DNA of 10,266 bases, from assembly GCA_020048935.1 (NCBI GenBank), contig JAIFLS010000132.1, forward strand, positions 1-10,266. The letters are read 5' to 3'. This DNA is from a bacterium (GTDB lineage: Bacteria; Verrucomicrobiota; Kiritimatiellia; UBA8416). The notes under the pieces are model-generated. The model was not told the origin of the DNA. It was given only the letters and a program-made list of their open reading frames with translations, and ran no database searches. Position numbers and translations under genes: made by a program. Numbering within the stretch: position 1 is the first letter of the stretch; every line of letters begins with the position of its first letter. This document shows positions 1 to 7,896 of the stretch, one piece after another.

Positions 1-900
1 CAACACGAAATCGCCCACCAGCAAACCCTCCTCAGCAAGCTCAAACAAGCCATCCTACAGGAGGCGATTCAGGGCAAGCTGACGGATGTTTGGCGTGCCG
101 CGAACCCGGACGTCGAACCCGCCAGCCAGCTCCTCAAACGTATCCAAGCCGAAAAAGCCCGCCTCATCGCCGAAAAGAAACTCCGCCCCGAAAAGCTCCT
201 GCCCAAAATATCCCCCGAAGAAATCCCCTTCGAAATTCCAGAAAACTGGAAGTGGTGCCGGTTGGGTGCGATCACAACAGACGTGAGCTACGGTACGTCC
301 CAGAAGGCGCATCTCGAAGCCGAAGGCATCCCCGTTCTTCGCATGGGCAACATCACGACCGGTGGCACGCTGGCTTACTCCAACCTAAAATACGTCTCAC
401 CCAAAATCAAAGACCTACCCCGGCTGTTCCTCGAATCTGGCGATATCGTTTTCAATCGGACGAACTCCTATGAGCTTGTTGGTAAATCGGCAGTATTCAG
501 AAATGAAAAGCCGTTTACACTTGCCTCATACCTGATCCGAGTTCGGTTGTTCGAGAGTCTCGTCCCAGAATACACCGCGTATTTTATCAACAGCGAAATC
601 TGTCGCACGGAGTTTATTGAGCCTGATGTGATTCAGCAAAACGGACAGGCAAACTTTAACGGTACCAAGCTCAAAACGATTCTAATCCCCCTCCCGCCTC
701 TCGCCGAGCAAGCCGCGATCGTGGAGCGGGTAGAGGCGCTGATGACAACCTGCCGGGCGCTGGAAGCGGAGATCGAGCAATGCCGCACCCACGCCGCCCA
801 CCTCCTCCAAGCCGTCCTCAAAGAAGCCTTCGCACCTTCGAGCGAGAGCACCCCATCCGCAACCACCTGCCCGCCGACAGTCCCGCTCCTTTCTCCGTAA
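1..900 (+). CDS. hsdS: Type I restriction-modification specificity subunit HsdS, C-terminal half (5' partial, frame-disrupted at its 3' end)
   Basis: HsdS is the DNA-recognition subunit of type I restriction-modification enzymes and guides HsdM and HsdR to a bipartite target. The frame is open from base 1 with no start, so the 5' half lies outside the window; 299 residues are visible. Residues 1-65 are the central conserved region: a coiled-coil start with KLKQAILQEAIQGKLT, then PASQLLKRIQAEKARLIAEKK. Next come the linker ISPEEIPFEIPENW and the second target-recognition domain (about residues 80-230, with NGTKLKTILIPLPPLAEQ near its end). The distal conserved helix follows (QAAIVERVEALMTT to LLQAVLKEAFA). 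Normal HsdS would then read GELVPQDPNDEPA, but here the frame enters a proline/serine-rich tail and stops at 898-900. The missing tail lies out of frame at 929-1090. The first recognition domain, hsdM and hsdR should lie to the left. The family call is secure. Whether the protein still works is unknown, since the lost part is short. Confidence 0.93.
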   Translation, partial: QHEIAHQQTLLSKLKQAILQEAIQGKLTDVWRAANPDVEPASQLLKRIQAEKARLIAEKKLRPEKLLPKISPEEIPFEIPENWKWCRLGAITTDVSYGTSQKAHLEAEGIPVLRMGNITTGGTLAYSNLKYVSPKIKDLPRLFLESGDIVFNRTNSYELVGKSAVFRNEKPFTLASYLIRVRLFESLVPEYTAYFINSEICRTEFIEPDVIQQNGQANFNGTKLKTILIPLPPLAEQAAIVERVEALMTTCRALEAEIEQCRTHAAHLLQAVLKEAFAPSSESTPSATTCPPTVPLLSP

Positions 901-932
901 CCGTTTGCCAAGGGACAGGCATTTGATCGCAC
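830..932 (+). repeat. 97-bp segment bounded by the 6-bp direct repeat TCGCAC, interrupting hsdS
   Basis: TCGCAC occurs at 830-835 and again at 927-932, offset by 97 bp. Removing one repeat copy and the DNA between them joins KEAFA directly to RGELVPQDPNDDP, which is the family consensus; 97 is not a multiple of three, which explains the frame shift. The segment carries GGGACAGGCATT near its right side, resembling short GGGACAGGC-type repeats I associate with REP/RAYT-like elements. That association is from memory and uncertain. The origin could be a small mobile element or replication slippage. Confidence 0.6.
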
Positions 933-1090
933 GAGGCGAGTTGGTACCGCAAGATCCAAACGACGATCCCGCAACGGAATTGCTAAAACGCATTGCCGAG
1001 GTGAAAGAGAAGATGCAAGCCGCAAAGAAGGCGAGAAATTCAGGACAACGGAAGCCTATTTTGCAACCAAATTGCTTTTTTAGCAAATAA
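905..1090 (+). pseudogene. Out-of-frame C-terminal tail of HsdS
   Basis: From about 929 this stretch reads ARGELVPQDPNDDPATELL, then KRIAEVKEKMQAAKKARNSG, and ends at a TAA (1088-1090). The motif matches the usual last 40-50 residues of HsdS, and it mirrors the PASQLLKRIQAEKARL segment of the central conserved region in the upstream frame. It lies one frame off the main hsdS frame. No convincing start codon or ribosome binding site precedes it (only a TTG at 905), so it is best read as the severed end of the same gene rather than a separate small protein. The alternative is a leftover from a second hsdS copy. Confidence 0.8.
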
Positions 1091-1103
1091 TCCGCAATTA
1101 TTC

Positions 1104-1131
1104 TTGCGTAGATGCTTTAAAAGCGTATTCT
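1104..1131 (+). promoter_or_regulatory. Possible promoter of the rloA-rloB pair, with an 11-bp palindrome in the spacer
   Basis: A -35-like TTGCGT (1104-1109) and a -10-like TATTCT (1126-1131) are 16 bp apart. The matches to the sigma-70 consensus are modest (3/6 and 4/6). Transcription would start at about 1138, the A of the ATPase start codon. The palindrome GCTTT-A-AAAGC (1114-1124) sits between the two boxes, where a repressor could block polymerase. Just upstream, AATAAT and ATTATT (1086-1091, 1097-1102) form a small AT-rich inverted repeat. Confidence 0.35.
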
Positions 1132-1137
1132 AGTGCC

Positions 1138-2475
1138 ATGATTATTCAATTCTCTGTATCTAACTACCGGTGTTTCCGTGGGCTGCAGACGCTGAATCTG
1201 ACAGCCACAGGAGACAAGTCGCTGCCCGAGAACTGCATCGATACGGCCCTTCCGGGCTTGTCGGGGAAGCGTTGGTTGAAGGGCGTTGGGATCTATGGTG
1301 CCAACGCCAGCGGCAAGTCGACAGTCCTGGACGCTCTGCGTGCGATTAGTCATCTGGCCCTGTCATCTGCCAGTGTGACGGACGCGAAGGAGCCCGTTCG
1401 ACACATCGAGCCTTTCGGGTTGTGTCCCGATGGCCCTACGCCTCCGACGGCTTTCGGACTGGTCTTCGTGGCGGATGGTGTTCGCTACGAGTACCGGGTG
1501 GCCGCGACGCGCGAACGGATTTGGCATGAGTCTCTCCGGGCATTTCCTGACGCACGGGAACAGGTCTGGTATTCACGGGACTGGGATCCCGACGCGTCGG
1601 CGTACGAGTGGACACCTGAACGTCCAACCGGGTTTCGCCGGGATACCCAGCTTGAAGGATACACCCTGCGCAACATGCTCTTCCTATCCAAGGCTGTGGC
1701 GAACAACCGCGAGGAATTGCAGCCGGTCTACGACTGGTTTAAAGAGCGGTTGCGCTTCCTGGATCTGGCTGCGCACCGTCGGATCTCTCATAGCTTTACG
1801 CTCAATCAGTTGAAGGAACAGGCAGAACATGCCCAACAGATTGTGGCTCTGCTGCGTCATGCTGACATCGGGGTAAATGGCGCCGGTGCGATTGAGAATC
1901 CACCCGACGACGAAACCCTTGAAAAGTATATCAACGGAGCCCCAGAGGAGATGCGCAATCAATTAAGGAATAGGAAATGGCTCACGCCCGAGCTAACGCA
2001 TCAAGGCGTTGGCTCTTCCTCCGTTCGTATGCCGTGGCCGACGGAGTCGGCGGGAACTCAACGACTTTTCGCTCTGGCAGGTCCTTGGCTTGATATCTTG
2101 CACAAGGGGTTGGTGGTTTGTGTAGATGAGTTGGAGACCAGCATGCATCCGTTGATGGTGCGAGAGCTTCTGAGGCTTTTTATGTGTCCCAAGGCAAACG
2201 CCAAGGGGGCACAGCTTCTCTTTACCACGCACAACCCTCTGCTGCTCGATACCACGCTGATCCGGCGCGACCAGGTTTGGTTTACCGACAAGGACGATGA
2301 AGGTGCGGCACATCTGTATCCTCTGACCGACTACAGCCCGCGTAAGGGGGAATCGCTCGTGCGCGGCTACCTGTCGGGCCGATACGGTGCGGTGCCCTTC
2401 ATTCCCACTGGTCTGCTTGGGAATACGCCCGCGGCTGAGACCGCGAGCGAGAACACGAGGGGCTCTCATGAGTGA
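1138..2475 (+). CDS. rloA: RloA-type AAA/ABC-like ATPase (partner of RloB; AbiL-like)
   Basis: A cytosolic ATPase of the SMC/RecF/OLD-like AAA group, 445 residues long. It opens with the family's typical MIIQFSVSNYRCFRG strand. Walker A is G54-ANASGK-S-T62. A signature-like AGTQRLFAL segment lies at about residues 305-313. Walker B is CVDELE with D330 and E331, followed by TSMHP. The switch histidine is H365 in TTHNPLLLD. The C-terminus (SPRKGESLVRGYLSGRYGAVPF) is typical of RloA-like ATPases that pair with RloB. The ATG at 1138 is chosen because the conserved N-terminal strand begins right there; no Shine-Dalgarno precedes it, so the mRNA may be leaderless. The downstream gene overlaps by 8 nt, so the two are surely an operon. 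RloA/RloB genes are known passengers of hsd loci, and the related AbiL pair gives abortive phage resistance in lactococci. A defence role here is inferred from that and from the hsdS neighbour. Confidence 0.88.
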   Translation: MIIQFSVSNYRCFRGLQTLNLTATGDKSLPENCIDTALPGLSGKRWLKGVGIYGANASGKSTVLDALRAISHLALSSASVTDAKEPVRHIEPFGLCPDGPTPPTAFGLVFVADGVRYEYRVAATRERIWHESLRAFPDAREQVWYSRDWDPDASAYEWTPERPTGFRRDTQLEGYTLRNMLFLSKAVANNREELQPVYDWFKERLRFLDLAAHRRISHSFTLNQLKEQAEHAQQIVALLRHADIGVNGAGAIENPPDDETLEKYINGAPEEMRNQLRNRKWLTPELTHQGVGSSSVRMPWPTESAGTQRLFALAGPWLDILHKGLVVCVDELETSMHPLMVRELLRLFMCPKANAKGAQLLFTTHNPLLLDTTLIRRDQVWFTDKDDEGAAHLYPLTDYSPRKGESLVRGYLSGRYGAVPFIPTGLLGNTPAAETASENTRGSHE

Positions 2476-3211
2476 CGAATGCGGATATGTTCCTGATTGG
2501 TGGAAGGCGCCCAAAGCAGCGAGTCTTGAACGTAAGAAGCACGCGACGCAGGCGGGTGCGACAACCAAGCCTGGCGACACCTTTCTGATCGTAACCGAGG
2601 GAACCGTCACCGAACCGGTCTATTTCGAATTCCTGCTACAGGATCTCCAGTTGTATGCCGTTCATGTGATGGTCGTGCCCGGACGAGCCTCTGACCCTCG
2701 CCACGTCATCGCGACCGCCGCAGAGAAGGTCAAGGTCCACCAGTGGAGACGCAAAAAGGGACTGCTATCGGTAACAGAGCCGCAGAAATTCGATCATGTG
2801 TGGGCCGTGATCGACACGGATGTTGCAGTGCGGTTGGGGTACTGGAACGAGGTGAAGCAACTCGCCTCCTTAAAGAAGGTGAAGTTGGCGCATTCGGCTC
2901 CGTGCTTTGAGTACTGGCTCTTGCTTCATTTGCGGGACACCACGCGTGGCGATTTGGTGAATGGGACTGCGGCAAAGCGTGCGGTCAGGGAGGAACTTGG
3001 GCGGGACTACTCGACCAACGAAGAGACGGCACGTGAGGCGATGCCACTTTTCATCCCACATTGGCCCAAGGCGGTCAAGCATGCGGAACGGGTACGCCGA
3101 TATCATCAGGACGGGGGCACGCCCGCCCCGGCGAACCCATCGACCGAAGTTGACGTGCTGGTTTCCGCGCTTAACGATTCAGCCCCAGAACATGCAAAGA
3201 AGACGATTTGA
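2468..3211 (+). CDS. rloB: RloB-family protein (TOPRIM-like putative nuclease)
   Basis: This 247-residue protein is the second gene of the RloA-RloB pair. The start is the ATG at 2468, overlapping the upstream stop in ATGAGTGA. A GAGGGG ribosome binding site lies about five bases upstream; the in-frame GTG at 2387 is deep inside rloA and unlikely. Family hallmarks are FLIVTEGTVTEPVYFEFL (residues 39-56; E44, E49), a hydrophobic strand ending in D116-T-D118 (HVWAVIDTD), and SAPCFEYWLLLH with E148. A first glutamate followed by DxD is the pattern of TOPRIM nuclease folds and suggests metal-dependent nucleic-acid cleavage. This agrees with what is proposed for OLD- and AbiL-type systems but is not demonstrated here. 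The tight coupling implies joint action with the ATPase. Family assignment is strong; the biochemical activity is inference. Confidence 0.88.
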   Translation: MSDECGYVPDWWKAPKAASLERKKHATQAGATTKPGDTFLIVTEGTVTEPVYFEFLLQDLQLYAVHVMVVPGRASDPRHVIATAAEKVKVHQWRRKKGLLSVTEPQKFDHVWAVIDTDVAVRLGYWNEVKQLASLKKVKLAHSAPCFEYWLLLHLRDTTRGDLVNGTAAKRAVREELGRDYSTNEETAREAMPLFIPHWPKAVKHAERVRRYHQDGGTPAPANPSTEVDVLVSALNDSAPEHAKKTI

Positions 3212-3309
3212 TGAGGAACGGGCTGTGTGGGAGATGACTCTGTAGCTGTTGTGAAGCAGTGGAACTCCCCGCAGTGATGGACGACATTTTCAGACATGGC
3301 CTAATTCGC

Positions 3310-3336
3310 GAGGAACGGAGCATGAAAGACCGGTAA
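3310..3336 (+). promoter_or_regulatory. Four-codon upstream ORF (MKDR) with its own ribosome binding site
   Basis: GAGGAA at 3310-3315 stands six bases before an ATG at 3322, which opens ATG AAA GAC CGG TAA and ends at 3336. Only four bases separate that stop from the ATG of the large nuclease-ATPase gene at 3341. That gene has no good Shine-Dalgarno of its own; GGAG at 3317-3320 is 20 bases away. Ribosomes ending on the short ORF could restart at 3341, which would limit or tune expression. This is a reading of the sequence layout only. Confidence 0.4.
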
Positions 3337-3340
3337 TAGC

Positions 3341-6300
3341 ATGACAGCACTACCTGGCGGCGCAGCAGACAAACTTGGTAATCGGTACGAGCTCTGGTGG
3401 ACAGTAGTAGAGCTGGTACGGATGCTGCATGGTCAATCGGAGAGCATGCGAATCGAAGATCCGGGTGTTGTTAAAGCCGAGTTTGTCGTTTCCAGTGGGG
3501 GACGGCGCACCCTTCACCAGGCCAAACGGAGCAATCCGAATGGCAAATGGACTCTGGCGAACTTGGGATCCGCCGATTCGCAACTTCTCCAAGCCATTTT
3601 CGATCAGCTTGTCGGCAATGATGCGCGCTTTGTCTTTGTATCCGGGAGTCATGCCGAGGAATTGGATACGCTGACCAAAAGAGCAAGAAATTCGGAATCT
3701 CTGCCAGAGTTTGAATTTAGTTTCATAGGCGATGCTAAACACAAAACAGCGTTTGCGCAGCTTCGAGAGTATTGGAGGGCTACGGACAGCAACACTGCGT
3801 ACGAGGTGTTGAGGCGGATCACGGTTCGAACGGCGTCTGAAGAGGAACTCAGGGAAAAAGTGGTTTGGTCACTTCCTTCGCTTTTTCTCGCCCATCCGGA
3901 TGATGTCGCCGCCGCGCTGATTAGTATCGTGCAGGATGCTGTTCACAAGACTATTACTAGAAATGGCCTAATAGATAGCCTTGCCGAAAAGGGTTACGTA
4001 CTTCGCAGCTTGCGGCATGTAAAGGATGCCGCTGCTTTGGTTGACACAAAGACCCATGAGTATCTGGTAAGTGTACGGCGTAAATTGATAGGAGGGACTC
4101 TGATCCCGCGTGAAGCGACGAAGAAGCTTCTTGAGCGCATAGGCTCGAAGGTCGCGAGCGAGACGGTATTCACGGGAAAGGCTGGATGTGGTAAGACCGG
4201 GTGTGTGATTGAGTTGGTTGATGAAGCACTGAGGCAGGACATGGCCGTTCTCGCCTTTCGACTTGATCTGTTGGATCCCGTGAAAAGCACGGTGGAGCTA
4301 GGGCGCGAGTTGGGATTGGAAGAGTCACCGGTGCTTGTCCTTGAAGGTGCTGCCGCAGGTCGGCCTGCATTGCTTGTCGTCGATCAGCTCGACGCCGTGA
4401 GTGTGGTATCAGGTCGCGGATCGGCATTTCTTGATGCTGTGCGTGGTTTGCTGGAAGAGGCGCAAGGCCTGCGGGCGCGTATCCAACTGCACGTTGTTGT
4501 GGTCTGTAGGCATTTTGACTGGGAGAACGATCCTAGTCTCCGCAGCATTGTGACGAAGCAGCATGCAAAGGTCGAAGTTGCTGAGTTGTCGATTGCCGAG
4601 ACAACGGATGTTCTCACAGGGGCAGGGTTTCAGGTGAGGCTGTTTGAATCTCGCCAGATTGAACTTTTGCGCCTACCTCAGAACCTATCGTTGTTCCTTG
4701 AAGCAGGATTCGAGCCGGAAACTGCGCCACGGTTTAATACGGTTAAGGAACTGTTTGTCCGGTATCGGGCTGAGAAACGCGCTCGCGTGAACGAGCGGAT
4801 ACGTCCCGTCCCGGACCAGTGGGAAGAGGTCATTCGCTTGCTATGCGACCAGATGACGCAGACACAGCAGCTTTCTGTGATGCGTGAGGTGCTGGATCCG
4901 CATGAGCAGTATGCCGCATGCATGGCCTCGGATGGTGTTCTCACGTTGGATGGCCGTCGATACGGCTTCGGGCATGAGAGCTTCTTTGATTACTGTTTCG
5001 CGCGGGCGTTTGTTGTGCGCAAAGAATCGTTAGTTGAGTTCCTGATTAAATCTGTACAGCATCTGTTTAGACGGGCGCAGGTCAGGCAGGTGTTGGCGTA
5101 TCTGCGAGACGACGACAGGGATCGCTACTGCCTTGAGCTGCGCGCGCTTCTTTCAGACAAGCGGGTTCGTCCGCACCTCAAGGAGTTGTCCCTGGCTCTG
5201 GTTGCGGCTGTACCGGATCCAGGGGAAGATGAGTGGGAAATCCTTGAACCGTGGGTTCAGTCTGAGTTAGCTACAATTGAGCGAGGTGAGAAAAACACAG
5301 ACAGACTGGCATCCTTGGTGTGGCAGCATCTCTTCAGGGCTGACGGTTGGTTCACGTTCCTCGATGCGCATGGCCTTGTCGCGGGATGGCTCGCTTCCGA
5401 TGTTAACACCCTCGCCAACATGGGGGTGCATTACTTGCGTTCCCATGCAGAACAGGTGCCCGACCGGGTGGCGGAGCTTCTTGAACCCTATTGCGGAGTT
5501 GGTGCAAAGTGGAACGACCGACTGCGGTACGTGATGCAATGGGCCGATCACGACAAGAGTCGACGGCTGTTTGAGTTGTTGTTGCGTTTGATCGACGACG
5601 GCACTCTGGATGAGGCTCGCGGACCGATTGCTGTTAACAGCACATTCTGGTGTATGTTCCACAGCATGGGCGAAACGCAGCCAGTCTGGGTTGGTGAGTT
5701 ACTGGCGCACTGGATGCGGAGGCGAAGAGTTCTGATCGGTTCAATGCCGGATGAGGACGGTAGTATACCGTGGGGAAAGTTATTCAATCACGATAATTTT
5801 GGATGCGACGTGATATCCCAAGCGGCTGAAGGTGCACCTTTTGCATTTGTTACGCATGTCATGCCCGTGGTTCTTGATCTCTCAGCAGAAGCGACTCTTG
5901 TGGAGGACTCCGACCATCCTCGGAGGGACAGCATTTGGCCCTTCCTCATGAAAACCGAACACGAGTCGGTAGATTCAGCCGTGATCACCGCACTTGCGTA
6001 TGCGCTGAGAAGATGCGCGGAAGACCCCGGTACGGATTTGTCAGCCGTGCTCCGCAGTCTGCGATCTCAGAAAACGTTCATAGCCAACGTACTGCTTCTT
6101 GTTCTGTACACTCACGGACCTGATCGGTTTGCGGATGAAGCCGCCAAGCTGCTATGCGAGGAGCCGTGGAGGTTTCACTGCGGGTATACAGACAGTCCAT
6201 ACTGGATCTCGATGGAGTTGATCCGTGCCATTGTCCCGCATTGCATCGAAGAAACGCGAAGTCGGCTAGAGTCGGTTGTTCTTGCGTACGCACCCGAGTT

Positions 6301-7879
6301 CGAGCGGAGCGCTGAGGGGCGCGGGTCTTTCGGACGAACTCGGTTCTCGTTTCTCTCTTGCTTCGAACGAGTGCAGCTGAGTTCATTGGCGCAGACCCGT
6401 TTAGGTGAGCTGGAACGTAAATTTGGAGAGCCGGAATCCGGGCCAGAGGGAATGCAGTCTTTTTTTGTTGGGTCGCCAATCAAGAAAGAAGCGGCAGAGC
6501 AGATGACCGATGCGCAGTGGCTACGGGCCATTGCGAAGTATGATACTGAAGACAGGCCTGATCGCTGGAAGTCGCCCGAGAAGGGTGGGGCCATGCATTT
6601 GGCCGCAATGCTTGGCGACTTCACCAAGTCGGAACCGGAAAGGTTCGCCCGGCTTTGTTTACGGCTGCCTGCCACGACGAATTCCGTTTACTTCGCGCGT
6701 GTGCTTGATGGGTTGAAAGAGGCAGAGGCGATCACGACGTTGAAGCTTGATGTTTGCAGAAAGGTCTTTTCGGAACGGCGAGAGGAGTGCGGCAAGCCAT
6801 TGGCCGATCTCCTAGGAAGTGTGGAAGATACACTGCCGGATGATGCGGTTGATATATTGAACTGGCTCGCTACAGAGCACCCAGATCCTCTGGTATCGGT
6901 CACCGGTGATGGCGACGGTGAACTCGATAATTCTGGACACAGTGACAAATACACACGGGGGATCAACTCTGTTCGTGGGCGCGCGGCCGAGGCGATATTT
7001 AAATTGGTTTGGCGAGACGCTGGTTACATCGAGCGGTTCCGCAATGCGATCGAACATCTCGCGGATGACAGAAGTGTAGCCGTGCGGTCGTGCGTTGCTT
7101 CGCTTGTATACGCACTGACCTCGCACGATTATTCTTGGGCACTGACTTTGTTCGGCAATCTTGTAAGAGTTGATGAACGAATATTGCAGGCACCTCGCGT
7201 GGATCAGTTCCTGCACTATGGCGTCCGCCATCACTTCGCGGATGTTCGTGATTTTGTCTCGCTTATGTTACGCTCCGATGAGGCAAAAGTTGCCGAAGTC
7301 GGGGCACGTCTCGCCGCACTGGCTGTTCTCTATGCTAATCCCGCTGAGGGGCTTGTTGCCGAGGCTCTTCAAGGGGGAGCCGCACAGCGTCTTGGAATCG
7401 TGCAGGTGGCCGCACAAAACATTGCTGCTGACGATTGTCGGCAATGGTGTGAAGAGCAGCTTTTGCTGCTCTTTGATGACCCTGATGTCGCAGTGCGAAG
7501 GGAAGCAGGGACCTGTTTCCAGCAATTGATCGATAGCCCGCTTGAATCATACGAACGGCTCATTCAGGCATTCTGTGATAGTGCAGCGTATGCGGATGAC
7601 TCATACGCGATTTTACATTTACTAGAGAAGTCTGCGCACCGCCTGCCTGGGCTTACATGCGGTGTCGGCGAGAAGTTTCTCGATCGCTTCACTGACGAAG
7701 CCAAAGATATCAGTACGCACCGTGCAGCGGAAATCCATACTGTTGCGGCTCTTATATTCCGAACCTATCAGCAGCACCAGAGTGACGCATGGGCTTCGCG
7801 CTGTCTCGATTTGATTGACCGCATGTGCATCGAAGGGATTACAGATGTGCGAAAGGGGTTGAGTTTATTTGACCGATAA
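3341..7879 (+). CDS. Giant nuclease-STAND ATPase, Avs/NACHT-like anti-phage protein
   Basis: A 1512-residue cytosolic protein. The start at 3341 is the first ATG after an in-frame TGA at 3323, and the conserved-looking segment GGAADKLGNRYELWWT begins at residue 6. Residues 1-140 look like a PD-(D/E)XK nuclease of the DUF4297/Cap4 sort: E17 on the first helix, IEDPGVVKAEF with E47, then LHQAK with Q60 and K62. Residues 270-420 hold a P-loop ATPase: Walker A GKAGCGKT (279-286), Walker B ALLVVDQLD (D348, D351) and a sensor-like VVVVCR (R390), as in STAND/NACHT proteins. The rest, about 900 residues, is helical, with HEAT-like units around DDRSVAVR (~1242) and DDPDVAVRRE (~1378). In Avs and NACHT defence proteins a C-terminal repeat region senses a phage protein, the ATPase oligomerises and the N-terminal nuclease destroys DNA. 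That mode of action is inferred from the architecture. I cannot assign it to Avs1-4 or another named family. No TM segments are evident. Confidence 0.8.
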   Translation: MTALPGGAADKLGNRYELWWTVVELVRMLHGQSESMRIEDPGVVKAEFVVSSGGRRTLHQAKRSNPNGKWTLANLGSADSQLLQAIFDQLVGNDARFVFVSGSHAEELDTLTKRARNSESLPEFEFSFIGDAKHKTAFAQLREYWRATDSNTAYEVLRRITVRTASEEELREKVVWSLPSLFLAHPDDVAAALISIVQDAVHKTITRNGLIDSLAEKGYVLRSLRHVKDAAALVDTKTHEYLVSVRRKLIGGTLIPREATKKLLERIGSKVASETVFTGKAGCGKTGCVIELVDEALRQDMAVLAFRLDLLDPVKSTVELGRELGLEESPVLVLEGAAAGRPALLVVDQLDAVSVVSGRGSAFLDAVRGLLEEAQGLRARIQLHVVVVCRHFDWENDPSLRSIVTKQHAKVEVAELSIAETTDVLTGAGFQVRLFESRQIELLRLPQNLSLFLEAGFEPETAPRFNTVKELFVRYRAEKRARVNERIRPVPDQWEEVIRLLCDQMTQTQQLSVMREVLDPHEQYAACMASDGVLTLDGRRYGFGHESFFDYCFARAFVVRKESLVEFLIKSVQHLFRRAQVRQVLAYLRDDDRDRYCLELRALLSDKRVRPHLKELSLALVAAVPDPGEDEWEILEPWVQSELATIERGEKNTDRLASLVWQHLFRADGWFTFLDAHGLVAGWLASDVNTLANMGVHYLRSHAEQVPDRVAELLEPYCGVGAKWNDRLRYVMQWADHDKSRRLFELLLRLIDDGTLDEARGPIAVNSTFWCMFHSMGETQPVWVGELLAHWMRRRRVLIGSMPDEDGSIPWGKLFNHDNFGCDVISQAAEGAPFAFVTHVMPVVLDLSAEATLVEDSDHPRRDSIWPFLMKTEHESVDSAVITALAYALRRCAEDPGTDLSAVLRSLRSQKTFIANVLLLVLYTHGPDRFADEAAKLLCEEPWRFHCGYTDSPYWISMELIRAIVPHCIEETRSRLESVVLAYAPEFERSAEGRGSFGRTRFSFLSCFERVQLSSLAQTRLGELERKFGEPESGPEGMQSFFVGSPIKKEAAEQMTDAQWLRAIAKYDTEDRPDRWKSPEKGGAMHLAAMLGDFTKSEPERFARLCLRLPATTNSVYFARVLDGLKEAEAITTLKLDVCRKVFSERREECGKPLADLLGSVEDTLPDDAVDILNWLATEHPDPLVSVTGDGDGELDNSGHSDKYTRGINSVRGRAAEAIFKLVWRDAGYIERFRNAIEHLADDRSVAVRSCVASLVYALTSHDYSWALTLFGNLVRVDERILQAPRVDQFLHYGVRHHFADVRDFVSLMLRSDEAKVAEVGARLAALAVLYANPAEGLVAEALQGGAAQRLGIVQVAAQNIAADDCRQWCEEQLLLLFDDPDVAVRREAGTCFQQLIDSPLESYERLIQAFCDSAAYADDSYAILHLLEKSAHRLPGLTCGVGEKFLDRFTDEAKDISTHRAAEIHTVAALIFRTYQQHQSDAWASRCLDLIDRMCIEGITDVRKGLSLFDR

Positions 7880-7896
7880 TAGCACTTTATGGGTGG

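Noticed and set aside
1072..1086. TTGCT/AGCAA hairpin at the end of the HsdS tail as a terminator
   Set aside because: The stem is only five mostly A/T pairs, the T-run is in the loop rather than after the stem, and no U-tract follows.
633..1086. Open frames of 130-134 codons antisense to hsdS
   Set aside because: They lie opposite a recognisable HsdS sequence, are rich in Arg/Ser/Cys and have no supporting start signals.
2387..2467. An earlier in-frame GTG start for RloB
   Set aside because: It would overlap rloA by 89 bases and add an arginine/proline-rich leader; the ATG at 2468 has a good ribosome binding site and the usual overlap geometry.
2961..3245. A 94-codon frame overlapping rloB
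   Set aside because: Arginine-rich shadow of rloB in another frame with no domain content.
3249..3264. Near-identical 16-mer (15 of 16) shared with 8951-8966, each just after a gene end
   Set aside because: The flanks do not match at all, and such a match is expected by chance about once in two windows of this size.
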